Program-made: the position numbers and the translations under genes
Part shown: positions 26,356 to 34,242 of the stretch, one piece after another
How the letters are laid out: every line of letters begins with the position of its first letter
Position numbering within the stretch: the stretch's first letter is position 1
Notes under the pieces: model-generated
Told to the model about the DNA's origin: nothing
The model's database searches: none
The model's input: the letters and a program-made list of their open reading frames with translations, nothing else
Origin: JABDMH01 sp965223105
Lineage (GTDB): Bacteria; Bacteroidota; Bacteroidia; Chitinophagales; Saprospiraceae
Direction: 5' to 3'
DNA length: 64,000 bases
Assembly (NCBI GenBank): GCA_965223105.1
Contig: OZ244987.1
Coordinates: 1,736,001-1,800,000, forward strand

Positions 26356-27099
26356 ATGCAAAAGCAGATCCGTTCCTTTTGGAGAATATCTATGTTTGTG
26401 CTTACGATTACAGGGGGCTTGGCATTCTGCATTGTCAGCTCTTTCATTGGTGGTGATCGCGCTGCACTGACCCGCAACATGATCATCAGGAGAAATTGGA
26501 TTAAGTTAATTAGCCTCATACTGGGATTGCGTATTGTGAAGGAGGGACGCGTAGTCCCTGATACAGTCCTTTATGTCTCTAATCACAGGTCATTTAGTGA
26601 TCCTTTGGTGGCCTTACACTATGTTGAAGCCCTTCCTTTGGCAAAAGCCGAGGTCAACAACTATCCTCTGATTGGTTTTGGAGCTAGGATTACCGGAATC
26701 TTGTATGTTAAGCGAGAGAGTATGCAGAGCAGAAAATCAGCCAGGGATGCGCTGGAAAAGACCCTGAATCAAGGAATGAGTGTTCTTGTGTATCCAGAAG
26801 GAACAACCAATGACGAAGACCAAGTACTCCCCTTTAAGAAGGGGTCATTTGAGATTGCCCATGCAATGAACATACCAGTGATCCCCATTGCAATCGAATA
26901 TGAGGATCCAAATGATCATTGGTCGGATGCTACTTTATGGGAACATTATCGCCAACAATTTGGCAAGTCCCACAGTCGATGCAAGATTAGATTTGGTAAA
27001 CCAATCTCATCGTCTGACGGTCTCACACTCTGTCTGGAAACGGAGAAAAAGATCAATTCAATGCTTGCAGAGATCCGGGCGGAATTCGTTGACTCCTAA
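26356..27099 (+). CDS. 1-acyl-sn-glycerol-3-phosphate acyltransferase (PlsC family)
   Basis: I place the start at the ATG at 26356 (MQKQIRSFWRISMFVL) because the longer frame from 26164 would run into the divergent ABC gene. The 247-residue product has an N-terminal membrane helix, the catalytic NHRSFSD block (N-H-x4-D) near residue 75 and the substrate-binding YPEGTTN block near 147. The family transfers an acyl chain to lysophosphatidic acid at the inner membrane during phospholipid synthesis. It converges with the bifunctional nuclease gene, with directly adjoining stop codons. Confidence 0.85.
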   Translation: MQKQIRSFWRISMFVLTITGGLAFCIVSSFIGGDRAALTRNMIIRRNWIKLISLILGLRIVKEGRVVPDTVLYVSNHRSFSDPLVALHYVEALPLAKAEVNNYPLIGFGARITGILYVKRESMQSRKSARDALEKTLNQGMSVLVYPEGTTNDEDQVLPFKKGSFEIAHAMNIPVIPIAIEYEDPNDHWSDATLWEHYRQQFGKSHSRCKIRFGKPISSSDGLTLCLETEKKINSMLAEIRAEFVDS

Positions 27100-27711
27100 T
27101 TAGGAAGATTGACTGGTTCGCTTATTAATTTCGTCTCGAATACGCGCGGCCTTTTCGTAGTTCTCTTCTGCCAGAACCTCATTGAGCATTTTCTTTAATG
27201 CCTCGATCGAGTAACTTGAGAGAGGACCAGCCTTCTTCTGCGATTTCGGGGACTTTTCTCGCAATGCCATACGCTCTTCATCCTCGCCCTCGTCTGATGA
27301 GTCGTCGAGTATTACCCCCGCAGTTTCCAAGATAAACTCATAAGTGTAAACCGGGCAACTAAATCTGACTGCCATAGCTAAGGCATCAGATGTCCGTGAA
27401 TCAATTTCAATGATTTCACCCTGCCTTAAGCAGATGAGTTTTGCATAGAAAATGCCATCGAGCAAGTCGTTAATAATCACTTCCTTCAGCTCAATACCAA
27501 ATGTCTCAAGGGCATTCTTAAAGAGATCATGGGTAAGTGGGCGATTTGGAGTCATGCGCTCCATAGCAACCGCAATTGCCTGTGCTTCAAAAGCACCAAT
27601 TACAATCGGAAGTCTCCTAGAACCATCTTTTTCTCCCAAAACCACTGCATAATTGTGGGACTGGGAGACGCTGTGTGACAGTGCTACGATATCGAGTTGA
27701 ATTTTCTCCAT
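27100..27711 (-). CDS. bifunctional nuclease family protein with UVR motif
   Basis: From the ATG at 27711 the protein has 203 residues. Residues 1-130 match the BFN/DUF151 domain: the VVLGEKDGSRRLPIVIG strand pair, then EAQAIAVAMER and MTPNRPLTHDL, and IDSRTSDALAMAVRFSCPVY. The C-terminal 40 residues carry a UVR-type motif (ALKKMLNEVLAEENYEKAARIRDEI), a coiled helix that in UvrB/UvrC mediates protein contacts. The plant homologues cut RNA and DNA; activity in Bacteroidota is not established. It follows etfA by 65 bp, an arrangement often seen in this phylum. Confidence 0.88.
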   Translation of the reverse strand: MEKIQLDIVALSHSVSQSHNYAVVLGEKDGSRRLPIVIGAFEAQAIAVAMERMTPNRPLTHDLFKNALETFGIELKEVIINDLLDGIFYAKLICLRQGEIIEIDSRTSDALAMAVRFSCPVYTYEFILETAGVILDDSSDEGEDEERMALREKSPKSQKKAGPLSSYSIEALKKMLNEVLAEENYEKAARIRDEINKRTSQSS

Positions 27712-27776
27712 ATTGATAGTCAGGACTCTAGTTGAATCCAAACGAAAGTAAGATAATTTATGCTAAGGCAAATCAT

Positions 27777-28733
27777 CTAACCGGACTTATAACGCTTAAC
27801 CTCTTCGGTAAGTTTGGGCACAACTTCAAAAAGGTCACCTACAACCCCATAATCTGCAGCCTTAAAAAAAGGTGCTTCGGGATCTTTATTGATCACCACA
27901 ATTGTCTTTGAGTTATTGACTCCTCCCAGGTGCTGGATGGCTCCAGATATTCCGATGGCAATGTAGAGATTAGGACTGATGGCCACCCCCGTTTGGCCGA
28001 CATGCTCGTGATGCGGTCTCCATCCATTGTCGGCAACCGGACGGCTACATGCAGTGGCAGCACCCAGGGCCTCGGCAAGATCTTCCAAAATATGCCAGTT
28101 TTCAGGACCTTTAAAACCACGACCTCCAGAGACCACCAGCTCCGCCTCCGGAAGGGGAATGGTACTTCCTTCTTGCTCTATGGCAGTTACTTGCAAAGAA
28201 GACTGAGGATGGTCAATGTTAAGTGTTTCAATGGTTTGTTGAGTTCCAGATTCTGCCGGTGGGAAGCTATTTACCATATGGGTGAGTACGCGAATCCCAC
28301 TGTGAATCTTATAGCTAGCCACAGCTTTGCCAGAGAATACGGTCCTTTTTACAGTGAAACCGTCTTGGAACTGAGGGATTGATACAACTCCAGAAACCAA
28401 CCCTGCATCCAATCTTATGGCAAGCATTCCGGCGATACTCTTTCCAGTGGAGGTGTGACTAAGGACAACGGTATCAGCCCCCAACTGTTGGACTGCTTTT
28501 ACCAAAAGATCCACATAGATTTGACCATCAAAATGCCCTATTTTCAAAGGGATGTCAAAAACACGGTCCGCACCATACTTGCCCAGATCTGAACCTTCCT
28601 GTGGAGTGCCGATCGTAACGGCAAGACATTCGGTCTTCAGTATTTCAGCAACTTGTTTTCCATATCCCACGGCTTCGAATGCCACTCTCTTACATGAACC
28701 TTCGGGACTTTCTGCAAAAACCAAAACAGACAT
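27777..28733 (-). CDS. etfA: electron transfer flavoprotein alpha subunit
   Basis: The 318-residue protein has the C-terminal FAD-binding region of ETF alpha: VVSGGRGFKGPENW, AACSRPVADNGW-type sequence (CSRPVADNGW), GQTGVAISPNLYIAIGISG and GAIQHLGGV, then VINKDPEAPFF and ADYGVVGDL. With EtfB it forms the soluble FAD heterodimer that takes electrons from acyl-CoA dehydrogenases and passes them to ETF-quinone oxidoreductase. The gene lies 22 bp behind etfB and is followed by the bifunctional nuclease gene, suggesting one transcript. Confidence 0.95.
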   Translation of the reverse strand: MSVLVFAESPEGSCKRVAFEAVGYGKQVAEILKTECLAVTIGTPQEGSDLGKYGADRVFDIPLKIGHFDGQIYVDLLVKAVQQLGADTVVLSHTSTGKSIAGMLAIRLDAGLVSGVVSIPQFQDGFTVKRTVFSGKAVASYKIHSGIRVLTHMVNSFPPAESGTQQTIETLNIDHPQSSLQVTAIEQEGSTIPLPEAELVVSGGRGFKGPENWHILEDLAEALGAATACSRPVADNGWRPHHEHVGQTGVAISPNLYIAIGISGAIQHLGGVNNSKTIVVINKDPEAPFFKAADYGVVGDLFEVVPKLTEEVKRYKSG

Positions 28734-28755
28734 GTCGGATTATTTTCAGTTTGAA

Positions 28756-29499
28756 CTAGATGACTTTAGCTTCTTCATGCAGCAATCTTACCAACGTATC
28801 CATCTTATCAGGATCAATCAGTTGACAATCTGATCGTTGGGGTGGAAGTTCATAATGTGTAATGGTGGTTCTCTCTTCCACTTCTACCGGTTCAATCACT
28901 CTCAAAGGCTTCCTCTTGGCCATCATAATCCCCCGCATGTTGGGTATTCTCTGTTCCGCCAGACCTTTGGCGGCACTGATCACCACAGGCAACTGAGCCA
29001 AAATCTTTTCTCCCCCAGACTCCGTATCTCTGGTCACTTCAGCATTTTTTTCGTCTATCATTTCCATGGCTGTAGCATAGGAAAAGAATGGCCAAGATAG
29101 AAGGCCTCCCAACATACTTCCCACTTCTGATCCATTGTAATTGATGGTCTCTTTGCCTAATAAAATGAGATCGAATCCCTCTGTGCTCACTAGATTCGCA
29201 ATTTGCGTGGCTACATCTAGTGAAGATTGCGGATTTTTATCTATGCGAATGGCATCATCTGCTCCAATAGCCAAAGCCTTACGTATGATTGTTTCATTTT
29301 CTTGAGATCCCACATGCACTACTGTTACTGTCCCCCCATGAGCTTCTTTCAATTCCAGAGCTCGCACCAAAGCATACCATTCATCATAGGGATTCATGAT
29401 AAATTGAATCCCATCTTCGTTAAATTTGGTGTTGTCATCGGTAAAAGCAATTCGTGCTGTGGTGTCTGGGGTCTTACTAATGCCTACAAGAATTTTCAT
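28756..29499 (-). CDS. etfB: electron transfer flavoprotein beta subunit
   Basis: The 247-residue protein matches ETF beta: the KILVGISKTPDTTARI start, a MNPYDEWYALVRALELKE segment, GADDAIRI, the LILLGKETINYNGSEVG motif and PNMRGIMMAKRKPL near the C-terminus. It pairs with EtfA and binds AMP in this family. It is the first gene of the etfB-etfA-nuclease group. The 302-bp region upstream contains the palindromic element at 29590-29660. Confidence 0.95.
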   Translation of the reverse strand: MKILVGISKTPDTTARIAFTDDNTKFNEDGIQFIMNPYDEWYALVRALELKEAHGGTVTVVHVGSQENETIIRKALAIGADDAIRIDKNPQSSLDVATQIANLVSTEGFDLILLGKETINYNGSEVGSMLGGLLSWPFFSYATAMEMIDEKNAEVTRDTESGGEKILAQLPVVISAAKGLAEQRIPNMRGIMMAKRKPLRVIEPVEVEERTTITHYELPPQRSDCQLIDPDKMDTLVRLLHEEAKVI

Positions 29500-29589
29500 A
29501 TGTACTTTTTCGTTCCAATGCTGAATTTCCTATTCCCCTACTACCTTACACTCGCTTCTTTTTGCTAACCTCGTTTATTGATATCCTAC

Positions 29590-29660
29590 GAAGCCAGCTT
29601 CAGCGCCGATACCACCACTTACTGCTGAAGCCTTTGGTCGAAGAGCAAGGCTTTGGGTGG
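29590..29660. repeat. intergenic element of overlapping inverted repeats
   Basis: Three perfect inverted repeats overlap here: GCTTCAGC/GCTGAAGC (29597-29604 with 29624-29631), AAGCCTT/AAGGCTT (29628-29634 with 29647-29653), and CCACC/GGTGG (29612-29616 with 29656-29660). The first two share bases, so they form alternative hairpins. A short GAAG/CTTC hairpin sits at 29590-29601. It lies in the 302-bp gap between divergent etfB and the TPR gene; the rest of the gap, near 29700-29800, is AT-rich and has a TAAATTTG motif. It may be a repetitive extragenic palindrome or a leader structure. Copy number elsewhere in the genome is unknown. Confidence 0.45.
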
Positions 29661-29801
29661 GGAATCTGCATTGGAGATTGCAGGCAAAGATAGAAACTAT
29701 GGAGATCAGAACTAAATTTGTACACAAGTTTATTTGATTAAGTACTGGGTTCTTTAAACAATTGATTGACAGATAAATTTTATTGACCTAAAGTCAAAAT
29801 T

Positions 29802-30113
29802 ATGGACAGATTAGCTCTTCTATCCTCATATATAAAGGAGAACCCATCTGATCCTTTTCTGCATTTTGCGCTTGCTAAGGAATTAGAAAAACTCGAAAGG
29901 TGGCAGGAAGCTCAAGAAAAATATCTCTATCTCACCAAGGCACATCCCAACTATGTGGGTACCTATTATCATCTCGGAAAAATCTATCAAAGGGAAGGCT
30001 TTCTCCAAGAGGCTGAAAGGGTCTATCGCCGTGGTATTGAGACTGCTCAAAGAGCGCATGATCATCATTCCAAAAGGGAACTTCAGGCTGCCCTAGAGTC
30101 TCTTGACAACTAA
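29802..30113 (+). CDS. small TPR protein
   Basis: The 103-residue soluble protein consists of about two and a half tetratricopeptide repeats (FLHFALAKELEKLERWQEAQ and YVGTYYHLGKIYQREGFLQE). It has no signal peptide or other domain. TPR units serve as protein-binding scaffolds; the partner is unknown. The ATG follows a very AT-rich leader. Its stop codon overlaps that of dapF on the other strand: TAA at 30111-30113, against TAG read from 30112 to 30110. Confidence 0.75.
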   Translation: MDRLALLSSYIKENPSDPFLHFALAKELEKLERWQEAQEKYLYLTKAHPNYVGTYYHLGKIYQREGFLQEAERVYRRGIETAQRAHDHHSKRELQAALESLDN

Positions 30114-30901
30114 GCCAAGGTTATGGTACCCGAAAAGACTTTCTTTACAGGGCCGCACAACCAGATGTTTTTAAAGCCATTTCCAACCCTTTCATATTTA
30201 ACGGATAGATCGCCTCCTTTTGTTTTTACTGATATGGTGCCATGGAGTACTTGATGCCGCCTAGCTTCAGTCAATGCTGCAGCAGTCACACCAGTACCAC
30301 AACTCAGCGTTTCATCCTCAACACCACGCTCGTAGGTAGCAACTTGGATATAGTTCGGTTTTCTTTCCACGAAATTTACGTTAATGCCTTTTTCTCTAAA
30401 TCGCGCCGAGTATCTGATGGCTCGACCCGCTTCAACGATATCGAGGTCGCTCAAATCTTCCACAAAGCTGATGTAATGTGGCGAGCCCGTATCCATAACC
30501 AAATGTCCTTTGCCTTCTTGGATATTCCAAACATCATTCATGGCTATTTCCACATAGCCCGGTTTCAGGAGTCTGGCCCGGTGGATCCCATCCGACGCAA
30601 GAAATGATCCTTCTTGATGGAAGCGTCCCAGATCATACGAACAGGCGACAGCACAGCGGCTCCCATTGCCGCAAAGTGATCCTACTTGACCATCAGCATT
30701 AAAGTAGATCATTTCAAATAAAGCTTTATCGCTTTGCTCCAATAGGATAAGACCATCGGCGCCGATCCCAAACCTTCGGTCACACAAGCGCTGAATAGTT
30801 TCGGTCTGTTCCCTAACGAGATGTTTTACTTCAAATTGATCAACAATGATAAAATCATTACCGGTACCCTGATACTTGAAAAAAGTCATTTCCTTATTCA
30901 T
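30110..30901 (-). CDS. dapF: diaminopimelate epimerase
   Basis: The protein has the two catalytic cysteines of DapF, in GNGSRCAVACS (near residue 75) and LSCGTGVTAAAL (near residue 205), and the YQGTGNDFIIVD start. It converts LL- to meso-diaminopimelate for lysine and peptidoglycan synthesis. I use the ATG at 30901; another ATG at 30889 is in frame and closer to the conserved MTFFKYQG, while an AAGGA sits too near it to be a good ribosome site. The start overlaps the stop of the small membrane protein gene by eight bases, so the two are probably translated together. Confidence 0.93.
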   Translation of the reverse strand: MNKEMTFFKYQGTGNDFIIVDQFEVKHLVREQTETIQRLCDRRFGIGADGLILLEQSDKALFEMIYFNADGQVGSLCGNGSRCAVACSYDLGRFHQEGSFLASDGIHRARLLKPGYVEIAMNDVWNIQEGKGHLVMDTGSPHYISFVEDLSDLDIVEAGRAIRYSARFREKGINVNFVERKPNYIQVATYERGVEDETLSCGTGVTAAALTEARRHQVLHGTISVKTKGGDLSVKYERVGNGFKNIWLCGPVKKVFSGTITLA

Positions 30902-31070
30902 CAACTTGCTCTAGATTTGACGGTGGTGGATTTGAGGTATGCTCGAGCTGGCAATATCTGATGCCCATGAGTGCCAGCATGAAAAGGATCAGCCCAAGAC
31001 TCATAAAAGATATCTTCCATCCCCAGATGTTCCCCATATATTCACCATCCTCCGATTTCTTCCTTTGCAT
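30894..31070 (-). CDS. small single-span membrane protein upstream of dapF
   Basis: The 58-residue product, from the ATG at 31070, has a charged N-terminus (MQRKKSEDGE), one transmembrane helix (FMSLGLILFMLALMGI, about residues 23-38) and a short polar tail ending in EQVDE. The frame is open to 31103, but the internal ATG is more likely. Its TAA lies inside the dapF start region, an overlap typical of coupled genes. I do not recognise a family. The coupling to dapF is the main reason to believe the gene. Confidence 0.55.
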   Translation of the reverse strand: MQRKKSEDGEYMGNIWGWKISFMSLGLILFMLALMGIRYCQLEHTSNPPPSNLEQVDE

Positions 31071-31372
31071 ATCTATATGGTTATCCAAGTATACACTGCA
31101 CAAAGGTAAGTCATGTTTGTCTACAAGAACCAGGTTTCTAACAAGAAAGAGATTGACCTAATCCCACAAGTAAAACCACTGGCAACAGAGATATTGGTGA
31201 AAAAATTATTACTCGATGTCCCTGTGGTAGAGAAATATTGCGGACTGGTCTATGTATTTAACATAGATTGGTTCGATTTTCGTTATTAATTCGTTAAAAG
31301 ACAGACCGTGCTTTTCCGGTCTTCTATTTTGTGATATTTTTCAATGTTACGTAGTACACCAAAGACTAGATT

Positions 31373-32791
31373 ATGAAGAACGTTGCACTGCTACTGATCG
31401 TGGCTTTATTAAGCTCCATGGTCACGGTTGGAGTCTTTAAAATTTTTGATGGTCCTGACAAGATCATCATCAGAGAACCCATCGCGACGAGCAAGGCAAC
31501 TTCTACCTATCCTACATTTGCGAGAACTCCTAGGGACAATTACATTCCTACATCACCGACTGAGTTCGTGTCAGCTGCCGAACGTGCGATCCCTGCCGTT
31601 GTTTTTATCCGAACCCTGCATGCCAACAAGAAAGGTTACTGGAATTACGATTATACAGCATCTTCAGGAAGTGGCGTCATCGTTTCTCCGGATGGCTATA
31701 TCGTGACCAATCACCATGTTGTTGACAACGGGACGGAGATCCATCTGACGCTGGACGATAAAAGGGAATATGAGGCAATCCTGGTTGGAAGTGACCCTAC
31801 AACTGACATCGCCTTACTGAAGATCGAAGCGAGAGACTTACCTTTTGTAGATTTTGGCAACAGCGACTCGGTGCGTGTTGGAGAGTGGGTATTGGCTATT
31901 GGTAATCCATTTAGGCTCGAATCTACAGTGACTGCCGGTATTGTCAGTGCAAAGTCTCGAAACATCAGCATTCTTGAAAACGAAGCAAGTGTAGAATCCT
32001 TCATTCAAACGGATGCAGTTGTCAATCAGGGCAACAGTGGGGGAGCCCTGGTAAATACGAACGGTGAATTGGTGGGAATTAATGCTGCTATTATTACACA
32101 ATCCGGCAAATACGAAGGTTACTCTTTTGCAATACCCTCTAATCTAGCACAAAAGGTGATTTCAGACTTGCAGCAATTTGGAGAAGTGCGAAGGGGACTT
32201 TTGGGTGTTAGTATCAAAAACCTAACGGCCGAGAAGGCCAGGGAAATGAACATCTCTGAAGTAAAGGGAGTGTATGTAGATCACGTGAATCCTAATAGTG
32301 CAGCCAAAGCAGCAGGACTGCAAAGCGGAGATGTAATTGTGAGGCTTGAAGAGCGCGAGACCAATACTTTTCCGGCATTGCAAGAACTGATCGCTAGAAA
32401 CCGTCCTGGAGATGAGCTGAAAGTCGAGTATCTGCGAGATGGAAAGAGATATCGAACCACTGTGGTTCTTCAACAAAAAATCATTCGGGAACTCGATCCC
32501 ATGATGGTGGAAATTGGTTTTGAATTAAAAGATCTTACCGAGTCAGAAGCCAAGCGGTTCAACCGGAGAGGAGCTAAAGTAAACAGTATCTACAGAGATA
32601 GCAAGATTATGGATACGAATATGGAGCTTGACTTTATCATCACTTCTGTGAATGGTGAAATGGTAAGTTCCGTCACTGAAGTGCTGAATGCCATTAAGCA
32701 GGTCGGTGAAGATATCGTCGAACTGGGAGGGTTTTATCCTCAATTTGAAGGAGAGTATTTCTATGCCTTTAGAAAGGGGGTGGGCGATTAG
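31373..32791 (+). CDS. DegP/HtrA-type periplasmic serine protease
   Basis: The 472-residue protein has a signal peptide/anchor (residues 1-25), a trypsin-like domain with the triad His115 (VTNHHVV), Asp145 (TTDIALL) and Ser222 (NQGNSGGAL), and two PDZ domains (about 275-370 and 385-470). Do-like proteases degrade or refold damaged envelope proteins and are often induced by envelope stress. The upstream region has a hairpin (AGACCG at 31303-31308 with CGGTCT at 31317-31322) and an AT-rich stretch before the ATG, possibly a promoter-proximal structure. The gene stands alone. Confidence 0.9.
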   Translation: MKNVALLLIVALLSSMVTVGVFKIFDGPDKIIIREPIATSKATSTYPTFARTPRDNYIPTSPTEFVSAAERAIPAVVFIRTLHANKKGYWNYDYTASSGSGVIVSPDGYIVTNHHVVDNGTEIHLTLDDKREYEAILVGSDPTTDIALLKIEARDLPFVDFGNSDSVRVGEWVLAIGNPFRLESTVTAGIVSAKSRNISILENEASVESFIQTDAVVNQGNSGGALVNTNGELVGINAAIITQSGKYEGYSFAIPSNLAQKVISDLQQFGEVRRGLLGVSIKNLTAEKAREMNISEVKGVYVDHVNPNSAAKAAGLQSGDVIVRLEERETNTFPALQELIARNRPGDELKVEYLRDGKRYRTTVVLQQKIIRELDPMMVEIGFELKDLTESEAKRFNRRGAKVNSIYRDSKIMDTNMELDFIITSVNGEMVSSVTEVLNAIKQVGEDIVELGGFYPQFEGEYFYAFRKGVGD

Positions 32792-32853
32792 AGTCAGTCA
32801 TGGCCATATTTCCTGCTGATGGCATTAATCGGTTTGTCCTTCTCCCTGTGTAG

Positions 32854-33882
32854 TCAAAAGGCATTTTCTAGTTGGTTAATGGCCTCTATAGTGTAAGCCA
32901 CTTTTTCTTCCGTCAGGTCAAGGTGAGTTACGATTCGAACGGTGTGTTCATCGACGACGCCGATTCGAATACCTTGTTTATTTAGTTCTCCGGCAAGAGC
33001 AGTTGCGGTGATTTTGGTCCGTGCCACTACGATATTGGTTGGGGCTGGCGCTACTTCTTCAATGATGGACAGTTTTTGCAAGGCTGCAGCCAACATCCCT
33101 GCGTGCTGGTGATCTTGGACCAGTCTATCTACATGGTGGTCAAGGGCAAAGATACCCGCTGCCGCCAACATACCTACTTGTCTCATGCCGCCCCCCATTA
33201 CCTTGCGATACCTTCGTGCTGCAATGATATCGGAGTGGTCACCAAGTAATACGGACCCTATCGGAGCTCCCAGGCCCTTTGAAAGGCAGATCGAGAGTGT
33301 GTCGCAGCAATCACCCCAGGCTGAAGGAGGATCACCCGTTTCGACCAACACATTAAAAATTCGGGCCCCATCCAGATGGAGCTTTAAGTCGAGGTCCGCA
33401 CAAGTTTGCTGAATCTGTCGGGCTTTTCTCAAGGTGTAGTAACTACCCCCACCACTGGCGCAACTGTTTTCAATGACGACTAAGCGACTCCGTGGCAGCC
33501 AGTCAAAGTGCGGTCTGACCGCCGAAGTTATTTGATCTGGTGAAATGCGACCGTGATTGCCATCAATCAATCTTATCGACGATCTTGCATGGCGAGCAAA
33601 CCCACCCGTCTCATATTGGTAGACGTGGGTACCTCTTTCGCAAATGACTTCTTGCATGTCTTGCAGGTGCAACTGAAGTGCAATTTGATTGGTCATGGTA
33701 CCTGATGGGCAAAATAGGCCTGCATCCTTACCGAACATCTCCGCTAACTTTGCTTCTAACTTGTTGACCGTCGGATCCTCCCTAAAGACGTCATCTCCCA
33801 ATTCAGCATCCAACATAAAGACTTTCATTTGTGGTGTTGGTCTGGTAACTGTATCACTGATGAGATCGACTAAAATGTTCAT
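32854..33882 (-). CDS. low-specificity L-threonine aldolase
   Basis: The 342-residue PLP enzyme shows the aldolase start DLISDTVTRPTPQM, FCPSGTMTNQIALQ, the LHLDGARIFN strand and the cofactor lysine in SICLSKGLGAPIGSVL. It splits threonine or allo-threonine to glycine and acetaldehyde, and acts in the cytosol. The reading frame ends 63 bp from the HtrA-like gene on the other strand. The ATG at 33882 starts directly into the conserved sequence. The 360-bp region upstream is shared with lepA. Confidence 0.9.
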   Translation of the reverse strand: MNILVDLISDTVTRPTPQMKVFMLDAELGDDVFREDPTVNKLEAKLAEMFGKDAGLFCPSGTMTNQIALQLHLQDMQEVICERGTHVYQYETGGFARHARSSIRLIDGNHGRISPDQITSAVRPHFDWLPRSRLVVIENSCASGGGSYYTLRKARQIQQTCADLDLKLHLDGARIFNVLVETGDPPSAWGDCCDTLSICLSKGLGAPIGSVLLGDHSDIIAARRYRKVMGGGMRQVGMLAAAGIFALDHHVDRLVQDHQHAGMLAAALQKLSIIEEVAPAPTNIVVARTKITATALAGELNKQGIRIGVVDEHTVRIVTHLDLTEEKVAYTIEAINQLENAF

Positions 33883-34242
33883 GCGCTACTAAATTTTAAG
33901 CTCTATTTCAGCTGGTGCTGTTTACAGGTGAGCGTACAGTAATATCCGATACTTTGTGAATGCAGCACTAAGAGTCATTGACCAGGCTAAAATATCAGAT
34001 AATTCCAACTGCAAACGCAATTGAGTAAAATATCGGATCAGGTTATGCGAGTCAAGCAACTCATTGACTAAAGATGCACCAAACTGCTGAGTTCTTTCCC
34101 GGTGGGGTGAAAGACGCAGTCGTCCCGCGATCTCTGAGGCAGTTGGCTTAAAGAATATTCAATCACCGACCCTTACCAGGCTTTTGGCTTCAATATTGTA
34201 TTTGCACACGAATATGGAATCGACAAGTGTATATTTGCACCC
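33883..34242. other. intergenic region with three ATATCNGAT motifs
   Basis: This 360-bp gap between the divergent threonine aldolase gene and lepA contains no gene I can support. Three short related motifs occur: ATATCCGATA (33942-33951), ATATCAGATA (33992-34001) and ATATCGGATC (34030-34039). A CATTGAC motif occurs twice, near 33975 and 34062. Near its right end is the proposed lepA promoter. The motifs may be binding sites or chance. Confidence 0.4.
34230..34237 (+). promoter_or_regulatory. putative -7 element for lepA
   Basis: TATATTTG matches the Bacteroidota -7 consensus TAnnTTTG exactly and ends only five bases before the lepA ATG. Transcription from it would begin at or next to the start codon, giving a leaderless mRNA. 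No good TTG-type -33 element sits at the usual 17-23 bp distance, so the call is tentative. Confidence 0.4.

Noticed and set aside
29500..29801. FMN riboswitch upstream of the ETF flavoprotein genes
   Set aside because: None of the FMN-box sequences are present on either strand; only unrelated inverted repeats are seen.
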